8,218 nucleotides of DNA from NCBI GenBank assembly GCA_013152695.1, contig JAADFV010000069.1, positions 1-8,218 of the forward strand. The letters are read 5' to 3'. The notes beneath the pieces were generated by a model. It was not told the origin of the DNA and ran no database searches. It was given only the letters and a program-made list of their open reading frames with translations. This DNA comes from Chloroflexota bacterium. Its GTDB lineage: Bacteria; Chloroflexota; Anaerolineae; J102. The number at the start of each line of letters is the position of its first letter. Positions within the stretch are counted from its first letter, which is position 1. Below are positions 1 to 6,587 of this stretch, one piece after another. The position numbers were made by a program, and so were the translations under genes.

Positions 1-3000
1 TGTTTACTTCTGTTGCCGGAAGCGGCTCGCGCAAGATGAGCACGTCATCAATCTTGCCGTGGAAGAGCCTCAGCTTGGCATCCCCCCGAAAATCTCCCGG
101 CTCGCCAGAACTACCGACGTTGGTCATCTTGGCGTAATAAAATGCTTTGCTGGGGCGGTCGGTTCCTGCATCGAAACTCGCTTTCTCCTCTCCGTTAACA
201 TAGACGCGCATCATCCCCTCATCACCATCGAAAGTGACGGCCAGGTGGTTCCAGGCATTGCGGGCAATGAGGTCGTCTGTAGTGAATTGAACCAGCTTTC
301 TTCCCGTGCCAAAACCCAGGCGCAGTTTACGCCCGGTGATTATCAGATAGGGACCTGCGTTTTCGCGGAGTGCATTGATGCCAATCACGCCTTGTGGTTG
401 GGCGTCAATTGTGTTATCGCCCGAATCTTGCGGATAGACCCAGGCCGCGAGCGTGTATTGATTGAAGTCAACGTCGGGAAGACCGGGCGAAAGATAACGA
501 TCTCCGGAGAAACTTGCGGCCTGGCCCGATACACCGTCGGCCGGCGAGGGACAGTACGGACTCCTGGCTGCCTCGCAGCCGACAGAGTTCTGATAATCCG
601 AGTCATCATTTCCTAAGCCAAACTTTCCCGAGGCGTATGCTTGATCAAACCCCAATTTTAACACGGGCACATGCCAATTTTTGGGGGCGTGGGTGTAAAC
701 ACGTAGATCATCTATCGTACCGCTGAAAAACTGAGTATTGCCTGCCTGGTTCTTGCCTATGTGGGTAATAAAATCGGGACCATCTAACTGAAATACGAAA
801 TCATTGTCCTCATCCGAGCCCGTGAAGGTCTGGACATGCTCGCCATTGATGTAGACTTCACAGCGATAGCGCTTGAAATATGGGGTGTCGTATTCCCGGT
901 ATACCGCGGCGATATGGGTCCACTCGCCGGCATTCACCGTTCCGGCAAAACGGCCGGTCCAGCCGGAGCCAATATTTCCTCCAACCCAAACCTGGCCATC
1001 CTTGATGCCAAAACTCATTCCGTGCCTGTTTCCTGCGTCCCCCCGTGTGATGATCGCGTGGGTACCCTTGACTGTTTTCGGTTTGACCCATACTGAGTAG
1101 GCGGCAACTTTGGAATTGAACTGAAAATTGGCGATGGAGAGATAGTCATCCTGGCCATCGAACTCAACCGCGTGGCCGGTGAGCCCGTCAACACCGGCGT
1201 TTGGGCAGGCGCCGCCGGCGCAGGTTGCATTGTAGGCCGGCTGGACCCCGGCGATGTCCCTAAAGGTCGTTGCCCCTGAAGCTTCATCAAAAGCCAGCCA
1301 GATGCGAGGCGCACCCAGCAAGTTGTGCGGATCAGTAACCTGGGCTCTGGCCACTTGCGTCAGAGTAACCAGCCCGCTGGTCGCATCTTGTGCGACCTGA
1401 ATGTCGCCCCTCAGTGTGGCCTTGTCGAGAGGATGCAAGACAAAGGTTTGGGGCACGAGTGTATCCTGAATTGCCGAGGGAAAATCGGTTTCCAGGAGTC
1501 CCTGGGCATAGCGTTCAGCAAGGTTATTGCTAACACTGGCTTCATAGTGGATGCTTCCGCCAGGGCGCACGTAGCTATCGCTGCTTGTGTATGTTCCGTC
1601 GCCGGCAGGCTCTTGAATGTTCGATTCTAGGGTAAGAATGTTGGTGGTTGAGGGCACGCGAGGATGGAATCCAAACATCTTCTCGCGGACATCGTTGTAC
1701 TCGTCCCCATCCGCATTTGCCCTGAGGGGATCAGGATAAACGCGCGTCTGGAGCGGTGTGGTGCCATCGTACCCATAAACAAAGAGCCAGCCTTCTATCT
1801 CTTCCCCATCGCTCAGGCCGTCACCATCGCTATCTGCCAGGTGGGGATTCGTTCCGCGCAGCAACTCCTCGTTGTCCAGCAAGCCGTCAAGATCGGTATC
1901 AGCGTTGCTGGGATCGGTGCCGTTCTGCAACTCAAAGGGGTCGGACAAGCTGTCGCCGTCGGCATCCCACTTAGAATCATCAGGGTCAGGGCCGCCGAAG
2001 GCTTTGCTCAGCAAACCGTCGCCATCGGCATCCTTGAGGATAGGGAATGTGACATCGCCGTCTTGCCCCCAGGCCAGGGCATAACCATCGCCCTTGGTCG
2101 TAAGCGCATGGAATCCTTCCAGTGTGCGGGGGAGGATATCAAACTTGAGCTTACTGCCGATATCCAGATGGTTTGTGTCTGTGCGACTGCGGATATAACA
2201 CACACCGAGCACGAGGAGACCCCAACACTCTTGCACAGGCACGACATAATTTTCATTGAGGTAGATACCGTCGGCGGTACGATTGATGCCTGGAGCGGGC
2301 AAGTCAATCGCGTGGCTTGAAGCGGTAGCTGTGATGAACCAAGGGCCATGACCCTGCCAGTGGCTATCCCCACGAGACACCTTCACATGCTCCTTGTCCT
2401 TGGACAGAGTGTAGACAAAAGCTGAGGATTTGGCACGATCATCGCTCCACTGCCAGGCATATACGGCCGCCAGCCCGCTCACCGGGAGACTTGCCTTTTC
2501 AATGGTGTTGGTTATGCCAACATGGTATTGCAGTTGACTGCCGGCGCTGAAGCCGTTGCTTTGAGCAGCAAAGTCGAAGCCAAAGTTGTGAGTTTCGAGA
2601 CGGTTCTTATCGAGAAGGTCAATCATCACAGTCTGGCTGAAGATTACCCAGGCAATTCCTTTCGCCAGCCAGCCGCTCAAACCGCTGCAGACCCAGGACT
2701 TACTGGCATCTTCGCCCACGATACCGCACACCAAAGAGATGACCGCGTCAACCAGACCCACGACCACAGCAATGATCTGCCCCACCACCGGTATGAAGGC
2801 AATGGCGATCATGATCACCATTGCCACCGAGGTAGCGATGGTATTCGCCAGGGCAGCATCAAATTCCAGGCTGCCAAAACGGACGCCTGCATGGATCATG
2901 TTGTAGATAAAAAATCCGACCGTAACACCCACCGAGACGATGGCCCCCACTACCGCAGCCGTCTTGGCTGCCTCCGAGACTTCCTCGCATGCAGATTGCA

Positions 3001-6000
3001 GCCGCTCGCTTACCGTCGTTGCAGTTTTGGTTGCCGCGCCAATCTTATTGACGAGCTGGACGACGGTGGCGGCACTCATGATGATCCCCACACCGGCCAT
3101 AGCGATCTTCACCATCTTTGCCCTTGTCCCCTGGCTGCCACTTAAGTAAGTGTAGAGCGCCACGCCGATTCCGGCGACGAGAGCGCCCGCACCGACAATC
3201 GTACCCACGCGGGCGGCAGTGCCCATGGTATACCAGCGAATTGTGATATCCGTTTCGAGGGATTCAAGTTTATCTTGAATCTTTGCCATAAAGTTGTTGA
3301 GTTTACGCCGGATACTCTGTACTTCTTCCACAGTCTTGTAACCCATACGCTCCAGCATCTTCTCCGTCTGACCGTTCTGATACCACTCGCGCAGCATAAA
3401 TGCCGCTTTGACTACATGCTTAGAATAGCCGGTAAATTGTTTCGAGACCTCCATTTCCTCGTGCATCAGATGCCAGTCGTCTATCTCGACCGGTCCACTG
3501 TAGGTCAGGAGTGTGTCGCCATCTTCCACCAACGAGGAAACTCCTTGTGCCAGCGACAGATAGGCGCTGTGCAAGAGATACTCTTTGAGGTCACTCGTCT
3601 CTTGGTCATTCCCTGGAGCATTCGGGTCAAAGAAGGGATCGCTGAGGCGCAAATGCTGACTCAGGTTATCGAGATGGGCGTCTAACGATTGATTTATCCA
3701 TGTCCCACCCTGGTGCACATAGGGTCTCCATTGTAGCGTCGCCAGAACAGTGCGGCTAGCCCTATCCATGTCCAAGGTTACGCTGTTTCCACTCACTGTC
3801 GCCTGGTGATCCAAGCCCGCGCGGCGGGAGGTCCGTTCGCTGGCAAAGAGCAGTGTCCGCGAGGCTTGCTCCTGCGTTCCAAACGCGTTCGTGAGAATCT
3901 CTGTCACATCGTTCCTCATGAGCTTGCTGAGCATCTCGTCATAGCTGCCGTATTGGCGAGTGACGACCCCCAGTGTATTGTTAATGCCCCACCGCTCTTG
4001 AAGGGAGACAGAGTTATTGCTAGCATGGTCGAAGCGCCGCGCTATTTCAGCCACGGTGATGTCTCGCTGCCCATCCCCATTGCTATCGCGTCCGCCGACG
4101 AAAGTGGTTTCCAGTTTGTCTGCCAGTGACCACAGTGCACTTTCATCGTAACTCTCACTTTTTATATCGTACACGAAGGCTACGTTGGTTCCTTTTTCCT
4201 CTTGTACGGAAATACCTGTGACGATAAAGGGTTCGTAGTAGGTTTGGATAATCTGCTCGTTATTGGTTGACCACTGCGTGCACGTCCCTTTATCGTCCTG
4301 TTCAAGGCAGGAATCGGTCAAGGCATGGACCAGCCAAACCAGGCGAATGGATTGTGCTGCCCCCCAGGAAGATGAAACTGGACGATAGGGCATTCGTGCC
4401 GAAAAGGCGACGCGCGCCCCCCCTGTACTGTCATTGACCAGGTTAAGAGGTACATAAGCCACAAGGTTGCCGTGTTCGTCGGCACGCTTGACGGAAACAC
4501 CGTATGTCTGCAGCGTTTCCGTATCCAGCCATGTTTCCAGGTCGGTCTGAGAGGTGATATTCTGGGGAGCGCCTTGCTTCTTGGGCAGGTTGCCCAGGGT
4601 AGTGGAGTCCCAGGGGATCGAGATCTCCAGCATAGGCACCAGGCGCATGTCGCCGTAGCCAAAGCGTGGGTCAGAAGCCGCGGAATGTACGTCCAGGTAT
4701 GTGGCGTCGTTGCCCGATTTGCGTTGAACCTGACCTTCCTCGTCACCGCTGGGCCAGTCGAGGACGCTTAGTGCCCACCAAAGCTGCTCATCGCTGGCAG
4801 GGCGGAGCTGAATCTCGACAAAGGTGGGAGTGTTCGCTTGAAGTCCATCCACCACCAGGCTAAATGAGTCAGTTTGCGCCAGCTTGGTCATCGGCGCCGA
4901 GTCAACGTCATCGGGCACGCCATCGCCGTCATTGTCGCGATCGAAAGCATCGGGAGTGCCATCGCCATCTGTGTCCTGATAAGGATTAGCCAGCGGCGTG
5001 TAACGGTAAGCAGCCCAATCTCCTGCGTAGAGGCAGTTCGGGCACTCGTTGCCATCGGGCAGGCCATCGAAGTTGGTGTCGGCGTTCAGGGGGTCCATGT
5101 ACCAGGTCTGTCCCCGATAGTCGAAGCCTTCTACCTCCACCCGGTCGGGGATCCGGTCGCCGTCACTATCGGCTGATTGGGGATTCAGCCCCAATGCTCG
5201 CTCCTGGGCGCAAGTCAGCCCGTCGGCATCGGAGTCGCTGTTCTCTCCTGCGCCTTGACAGATATCTTCAGCGGGCGTGGTCTCCGAGGCCATAGAGACC
5301 AGGGGGGAAGTAGCAGGAGTCTGAGACGGTAGTGTTCTTTTCGAAGAAGTATCTGCACCTGCAATTTGGAACTCTGGCGGTGTTTGCGAGGAGTCAGCCG
5401 CTCCTTTCTCGGCTATTTTTTGATAAAAAGCGGCGACCTGCTGGCTTTGCAGGAAAGGAGTAACGACAAGGGAAAGGATTACACTGATGGCTATCGCCGC
5501 ATATGCGACGCGGAGGCGACGGAATGCAATAATGATACAACTCAGGAAAAACGCCAGGGTGATTACCAGGATATCCTGCACCGTGGTCTGCCCCAGTGCG
5601 TTGCGTGACCCGTAGGCAGCCAAAAGGGCCTTAATTCCGCCTGGATGCAGGCTATCCAGCAGGGTTATCTCCTCTCCAAAGTCTGAAAATTCTGAGCGGA
5701 TGGTGGCAGAGACCTGTTCTCGACCGCTGGGAGGGAAAGTAATGTCCAGGGTAAGTCGGAGAGGAAGTCCTCGCTTGTCCAGCCAGATCTCACCCTCGCC
5801 AGTGGCATCACGATATGCACGGGGAACGTCCAGCTCCACGCCGGTGGGTAGTTTTCCTTGCGTACGGAGGGAAGTCTCAAGTCGATCACGCAGATAGCGT
5901 GCCAGAGCTGGTCCATCGAGGGAAAAACCGAACTTGGTGAAGGCAATCTCGCCTCCGCCAGGCAATGAGCGTGTCTCTGCTCCCAGGCTGTGCACATCTT

Positions 6001-6448
6001 GGACTCCAGCGAGGTACCCGAGAGGATCCCAATTGGGGTTGACCAGCTCTGCGGGGGTATTCAGTTCCTCCCATTCACCGCCGATGGCACGTCCCTCGGC
6101 AATGCCTCGTTCTACCTTAATCTCAAAGCCACTGGCTTCTCCCAGAAAACTTCCTCCATCCTTCTCAAGACGCATTTGCATCACTTGCTCGTGCAAATGA
6201 ACTTCGCCCTCGAGATGAAAAACTTCCTCACGATAACCAAGCCCCGTGTTGACCACCATCGGCAGGGGACGGGTAGTTTGCACGATTTCTGTCGTATAAC
6301 GATAGCTGCCAATCTTAAGCGCACGTTCCCAGGCATCACGAACATGGTCTTGTGAGGACGAGGTTGCAGCCGTCGAGTAAGTTGCTAATATCCACAACAA
6401 AATACTAACAACAGCCGCAAGAAGTAGACGGTAATATTTGACATTCAT
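1..6448 (-). CDS. Giant multidomain secreted/surface protein with TSP3-like and LamG domains (3' end outside window)
   Basis: The frame is open from the ATG at 6448 to base 2, giving 2149 codons with no stop, so the C-terminus lies beyond the left edge. The start is well fixed: an in-frame TAG lies 12 bases upstream (6461-6463), an AGGA sits 10 bases before the ATG, and the first 28 residues form a signal peptide. Domains in order by residue: signal 1-28; LolA/LppX-like globular domain about 29-286; transmembrane hairpin 291-333; TSP3-like Asp repeats 402-516; unassigned region 520-1020 with an EF-type loop at 788-801; helical/coiled-coil stretch about 1020-1070; hydrophobic cluster 1081-1272; beta-rich part 1273-1450; second TSP3-like block 1473-1588; DUF11/CARDB-like beta domain about 1600-1707; LamG about 1715-1922; LamG about 1929-2146. 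The domain types suggest a calcium-stabilised extracellular adhesion or binding protein. The exact function is unknown. It lies 139 bases after a same-strand C25 peptidase. Confidence is high for the gene and low for its role. Confidence 0.93.
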   Translation of the reverse strand, partial: MNVKYYRLLLAAVVSILLWILATYSTAATSSSQDHVRDAWERALKIGSYRYTTEIVQTTRPLPMVVNTGLGYREEVFHLEGEVHLHEQVMQMRLEKDGGSFLGEASGFEIKVERGIAEGRAIGGEWEELNTPAELVNPNWDPLGYLAGVQDVHSLGAETRSLPGGGEIAFTKFGFSLDGPALARYLRDRLETSLRTQGKLPTGVELDVPRAYRDATGEGEIWLDKRGLPLRLTLDITFPPSGREQVSATIRSEFSDFGEEITLLDSLHPGGIKALLAAYGSRNALGQTTVQDILVITLAFFLSCIIIAFRRLRVAYAAIAISVILSLVVTPFLQSQQVAAFYQKIAEKGAADSSQTPPEFQIAGADTSSKRTLPSQTPATSPLVSMASETTPAEDICQGAGENSDSDADGLTCAQERALGLNPQSADSDGDRIPDRVEVEGFDYRGQTWYMDPLNADTNFDGLPDGNECPNCLYAGDWAAYRYTPLANPYQDTDGDGTPDAFDRDNDGDGVPDDVDSAPMTKLAQTDSFSLVVDGLQANTPTFVEIQLRPASDEQLWWALSVLDWPSGDEEGQVQRKSGNDATYLDVHSAASDPRFGYGDMRLVPMLEISIPWDSTTLGNLPKKQGAPQNITSQTDLETWLDTETLQTYGVSVKRADEHGNLVAYVPLNLVNDSTGGARVAFSARMPYRPVSSSWGAAQSIRLVWLVHALTDSCLEQDDKGTCTQWSTNNEQIIQTYYEPFIVTGISVQEEKGTNVAFVYDIKSESYDESALWSLADKLETTFVGGRDSNGDGQRDITVAEIARRFDHASNNSVSLQERWGINNTLGVVTRQYGSYDEMLSKLMRNDVTEILTNAFGTQEQASRTLLFASERTSRRAGLDHQATVSGNSVTLDMDRASRTVLATLQWRPYVHQGGTWINQSLDAHLDNLSQHLRLSDPFFDPNAPGNDQETSDLKEYLLHSAYLSLAQGVSSLVEDGDTLLTYSGPVEIDDWHLMHEEMEVSKQFTGYSKHVVKAAFMLREWYQNGQTEKMLERMGYKTVEEVQSIRRKLNNFMAKIQDKLESLETDITIRWYTMGTAARVGTIVGAGALVAGIGVALYTYLSGSQGTRAKMVKIAMAGVGIIMSAATVVQLVNKIGAATKTATTVSERLQSACEEVSEAAKTAAVVGAIVSVGVTVGFFIYNMIHAGVRFGSLEFDAALANTIATSVAMVIMIAIAFIPVVGQIIAVVVGLVDAVISLVCGIVGEDASKSWVCSGLSGWLAKGIAWVIFSQTVMIDLLDKNRLETHNFGFDFAAQSNGFSAGSQLQYHVGITNTIEKASLPVSGLAAVYAWQWSDDRAKSSAFVYTLSKDKEHVKVSRGDSHWQGHGPWFITATASSHAIDLPAPGINRTADGIYLNENYVVPVQECWGLLVLGVCYIRSRTDTNHLDIGSKLKFDILPRTLEGFHALTTKGDGYALAWGQDGDVTFPILKDADGDGLLSKAFGGPDPDDSKWDADGDSLSDPFELQNGTDPSNADTDLDGLLDNEELLRGTNPHLADSDGDGLSDGEEIEGWLFVYGYDGTTPLQTRVYPDPLRANADGDEYNDVREKMFGFHPRVPSTTNILTLESNIQEPAGDGTYTSSDSYVRPGGSIHYEASVSNNLAERYAQGLLETDFPSAIQDTLVPQTFVLHPLDKATLRGDIQVAQDATSGLVTLTQVARAQVTDPHNLLGAPRIWLAFDEASGATTFRDIAGVQPAYNATCAGGACPNAGVDGLTGHAVEFDGQDDYLSIANFQFNSKVAAYSVWVKPKTVKGTHAIITRGDAGNRHGMSFGIKDGQVWVGGNIGSGWTGRFAGTVNAGEWTHIAAVYREYDTPYFKRYRCEVYINGEHVQTFTGSDEDNDFVFQLDGPDFITHIGKNQAGNTQFFSGTIDDLRVYTHAPKNWHVPVLKLGFDQAYASGKFGLGNDDSDYQNSVGCEAARSPYCPSPADGVSGQAASFSGDRYLSPGLPDVDFNQYTLAAWVYPQDSGDNTIDAQPQGVIGINALRENAGPYLIITGRKLRLGFGTGRKLVQFTTDDLIARNAWNHLAVTFDGDEGMMRVYVNGEEKASFDAGTDRPSKAFYYAKMTNVGSSGEPGDFRGDAKLRLFHGKIDDVLILREPLPATEVN
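11..664 (-). other. LamG/concanavalin-like jelly-roll domain 2 (residues about 1929-2146)
   Basis: It starts with VLKLGFDQAYASGKF and has the Cys loop GCEAARSPYCPSPADG, followed by GQAASFSGDRYLS. It continues with YTLAAWVYPQ, NAWNHLAVTFDG and MRVYVNGEE, and closes with GKIDDVLILREPLP near base 20. The layout matches domain 1 strand for strand, including the Cys loop at the same point, so the pair probably arose by tandem duplication. The two have since diverged well in sequence. The reading frame stays open past the domain end, so more domains may follow. Confidence 0.92.
683..1306 (-). other. LamG/concanavalin-like jelly-roll domain 1 (residues about 1715-1922)
   Basis: The domain opens with WLAFDEASGATTFRDIAG and has the Cys loop TCAGGACPNAG, followed by GHAVEFDGQDDYLSI. 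It continues with YSVWVKP, GEWTHIAAVY and EVYINGEHV, and closes with GTIDDLRVY. These are the signature strands of LamG-type jelly rolls (Laminin_G_3 type), which bind carbohydrates or proteins outside the cell. The length of about 205 residues is normal for the family. It is followed directly by a second copy. Confidence 0.92.
1324..1649 (-). other. Beta-rich domain, DUF11/CARDB-like (residues about 1600-1708)
   Basis: Between TSP3 block 2 and the first LamG lies a stretch with the pattern YVRPGGSIHYEASVSNNL, followed by RYAQGLLETDFP and PQTFVLHPLDKATLRGDI. A 'PGG.i.Y...v.Nn' opening and a late 'f.l.p...a.l.g.i' strand suit an immunoglobulin-like fold such as DUF11 or CARDB. Assignment is by pattern only. 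It probably acts as a structural spacer. Confidence 0.4.
1682..2032 (-). repeat. TSP3-like calcium-binding Asp repeats, block 2 (residues 1473-1588)
   Basis: Repeated Asp motifs are seen as DADGDGLLSK, DADGDSLSDPFE, TDLDGLLDNEE, DSDGDGLSDGEE and NADGDEYNDVRE, separated by 'GTDPSNAD' or 'GTNPHLAD' style linkers. This is the TSP3-like layout of extracellular bacterial proteins: an Asp-rich loop, a short acidic helix, then a G-T-[DN]-P linker. The coding DNA carries near-repeats, for example around 1940-1970 and 2018-2035 on the plus strand. The block precedes the beta domain and LamG pair and probably forms a calcium-stiffened spacer. Confidence 0.88.
2633..3208 (-). other. Internal cluster of hydrophobic segments (residues 1081-1272)
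   Basis: Five to six Gly/Ala/Val/Ile-rich hydrophobic stretches occur in under 200 residues: about 1081-1102, 1110-1133, 1163-1189, 1201-1219, 1221-1245 (split from the previous one at P1220, in AFIPVVGQI) and 1258-1272. A short amphipathic helical linker (KTATTVSERLQSACEEVSEA) separates the second and third. Their length and hydrophobicity are compatible with membrane insertion. Their position inside an otherwise extracellular protein is reminiscent of pore-forming or translocation regions of large toxins. That comparison is inference only; the stretch could instead be a second permanent membrane domain. Confidence 0.7.
3209..4891 (-). other. Unassigned central region of the giant protein (residues 520-1080)
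   Basis: I do not recognise a family here. Residues 520-780 look beta-rich (for example FSLVVDG, FVEIQLRP, PMLEISIPW). Residues 788-801 contain an isolated EF-type loop, DSNGDGQRDI. Residues 800-1020 are mostly helical and polar, with clusters such as MLSKLMRNDVTEILTNAFG. Residues 1030-1068 are strongly amphipathic and charged (KMLERMGYKTVEEVQSIRRK, then NNFMAKIQDKLESLETDI) and could form a coiled coil leading into the hydrophobic cluster. Confidence 0.5.
4898..5245 (-). repeat. TSP3-like calcium-binding Asp repeats, block 1 (residues 402-516)
   Basis: The stretch is dense in DxDxDG-type units, seen as DSDADGL, ADSDGDRIPD, ADTNFDGLPD, DTDGDGTPD and DNDGDGVPDD. These match the thrombospondin type 3 repeat pattern, in which Asp side chains bind calcium and rigidify extracellular stalks. 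A Cys pair (C469 and C472, as ECPNC) lies inside the block. At DNA level the repeats show as recurring 'gccatcgcc' and 'gtcggcatc'-type words on the plus strand. Such blocks usually act as spacers. Block 1 lies just outside the transmembrane hairpin, after a Ser/Thr/Pro-rich linker at about 350-395. Confidence 0.85.
5450..5578 (-). other. Transmembrane helical hairpin (residues 291-333)
   Basis: Two hydrophobic helices, about 291-309 (DILVITLAFFLSCIIIAF) and about 314-333 (VAYAAIAISVILSLVVTPFL), are joined by the basic turn RRLR (310-313). By the positive-inside rule the turn is cytoplasmic. Both the preceding domain and everything after it would then be outside the membrane. This segment probably anchors the giant protein in the cytoplasmic membrane. 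Confidence 0.8.
5591..6364 (-). other. N-terminal globular domain, LolA/LppX-like (residues 29-286)
   Basis: About 258 residues follow the signal peptide. They start with a helix (HVRDAWERALKIGSYRY) and continue with alternating beta strands, including a GEGEIWLDKRGLPLRL segment near the end. A leading helix followed by antiparallel strands, one carrying a 'G..wld..glp.rl' pattern, resembles the half-barrel fold of LolA and mycobacterial LppX/LprG proteins, which bind hydrophobic ligands. This is a resemblance by eye, not a family hit. The domain would face outward if the signal peptide is cleaved. There are no Cys residues in the parts I read. Confidence 0.35.
6365..6448 (-). other. Signal peptide of the giant protein (residues 1-28)
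   Basis: The N-terminus begins MNVKYYR, with basic residues K4 and R7. A hydrophobic core follows (LLLAAVVSILLWILA, residues 8-22), then a polar stretch ending STAA. Small residues at -3 and -1 allow signal peptidase I cleavage after A27 or A28. There is no lipobox Cys, so this is not a lipoprotein signal. An uncleaved signal anchor is the alternative. Confidence 0.8.
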
Positions 6449-6587
6449 GTGTGGTTTTTCCTAGGGCAAATGCATCCAATTATGTTTGCCAGGTTACGTA
6501 GCAGCGAAGTTTGTGAGAAACACTGAAGAGACACCAGTGAGAGGACCCATGCCTAGCACAACTATCCACGTTGATACTAATCAACAA
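6449..6587 (-). other. Intergenic gap between peptidase and giant protein genes, with two perfect inverted repeats
   Basis: These 139 bases are the only non-coding stretch in the window. One inverted repeat, GTTGAT-ACTA-ATCAAC (6570-6585), starts two bases after the peptidase stop codon on the minus strand. It would form a 6-bp stem with a 4-base loop, but no T-run follows, so it is a poor intrinsic terminator. A second, GGCAAA (6465-6470) with TTTGCC (6485-6490), has a 14-base loop and ends two bases before the AGGA, where it could affect ribosome access. A weak CATAAT (-10-like) lies at 6479-6484 without a convincing -35. I see no strong promoter, which fits co-transcription but does not prove it. 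Confidence 0.4.
6459..6462 (-). promoter_or_regulatory. Ribosome binding site for the giant protein gene
   Basis: The minus strand reads TAGGAAAAACCACAC immediately before ATG. AGGA lies 10 bases upstream of the start codon. The match is short, but the spacing is acceptable. Together with the in-frame TAG at 6461-6463 it fixes the start. Confidence 0.55.

Noticed and set aside
1900..2040. Recurring 'gtcgccatcggcatc'-like DNA words as a CRISPR or other DNA repeat array
   Set aside because: They are imperfect, irregularly spaced and in frame with DADGDG-type protein motifs, so they are explained by TSP3-like coding repeats.
59..6355. Many long plus-strand open frames (for example 59-616, 1664-2320, 2522-3145, 3275-3685, 5990-6355)
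   Set aside because: All lie codon-for-codon opposite the giant minus-strand gene, in the same register. The minus frame carries clear LamG, TSP3 and membrane signatures, while the plus translations show no domain and lack conserved motifs. They are antisense shadows.
6479..6484. CATAAT as a -10 promoter element for the giant gene
   Set aside because: It matches 5 of 6 bases of the consensus, but the hexamers 17-19 bases upstream (such as TTCGCT) do not resemble TTGACA. It also sits in the loop of an inverted repeat. One short match in AT-richer DNA is expected by chance.
6521..6539. CACTG...CAGTG inverted repeat as an intrinsic terminator
   Set aside because: It has only a 5-bp stem with a 9-base loop and no following T-run on the minus strand, which is too weak to call.
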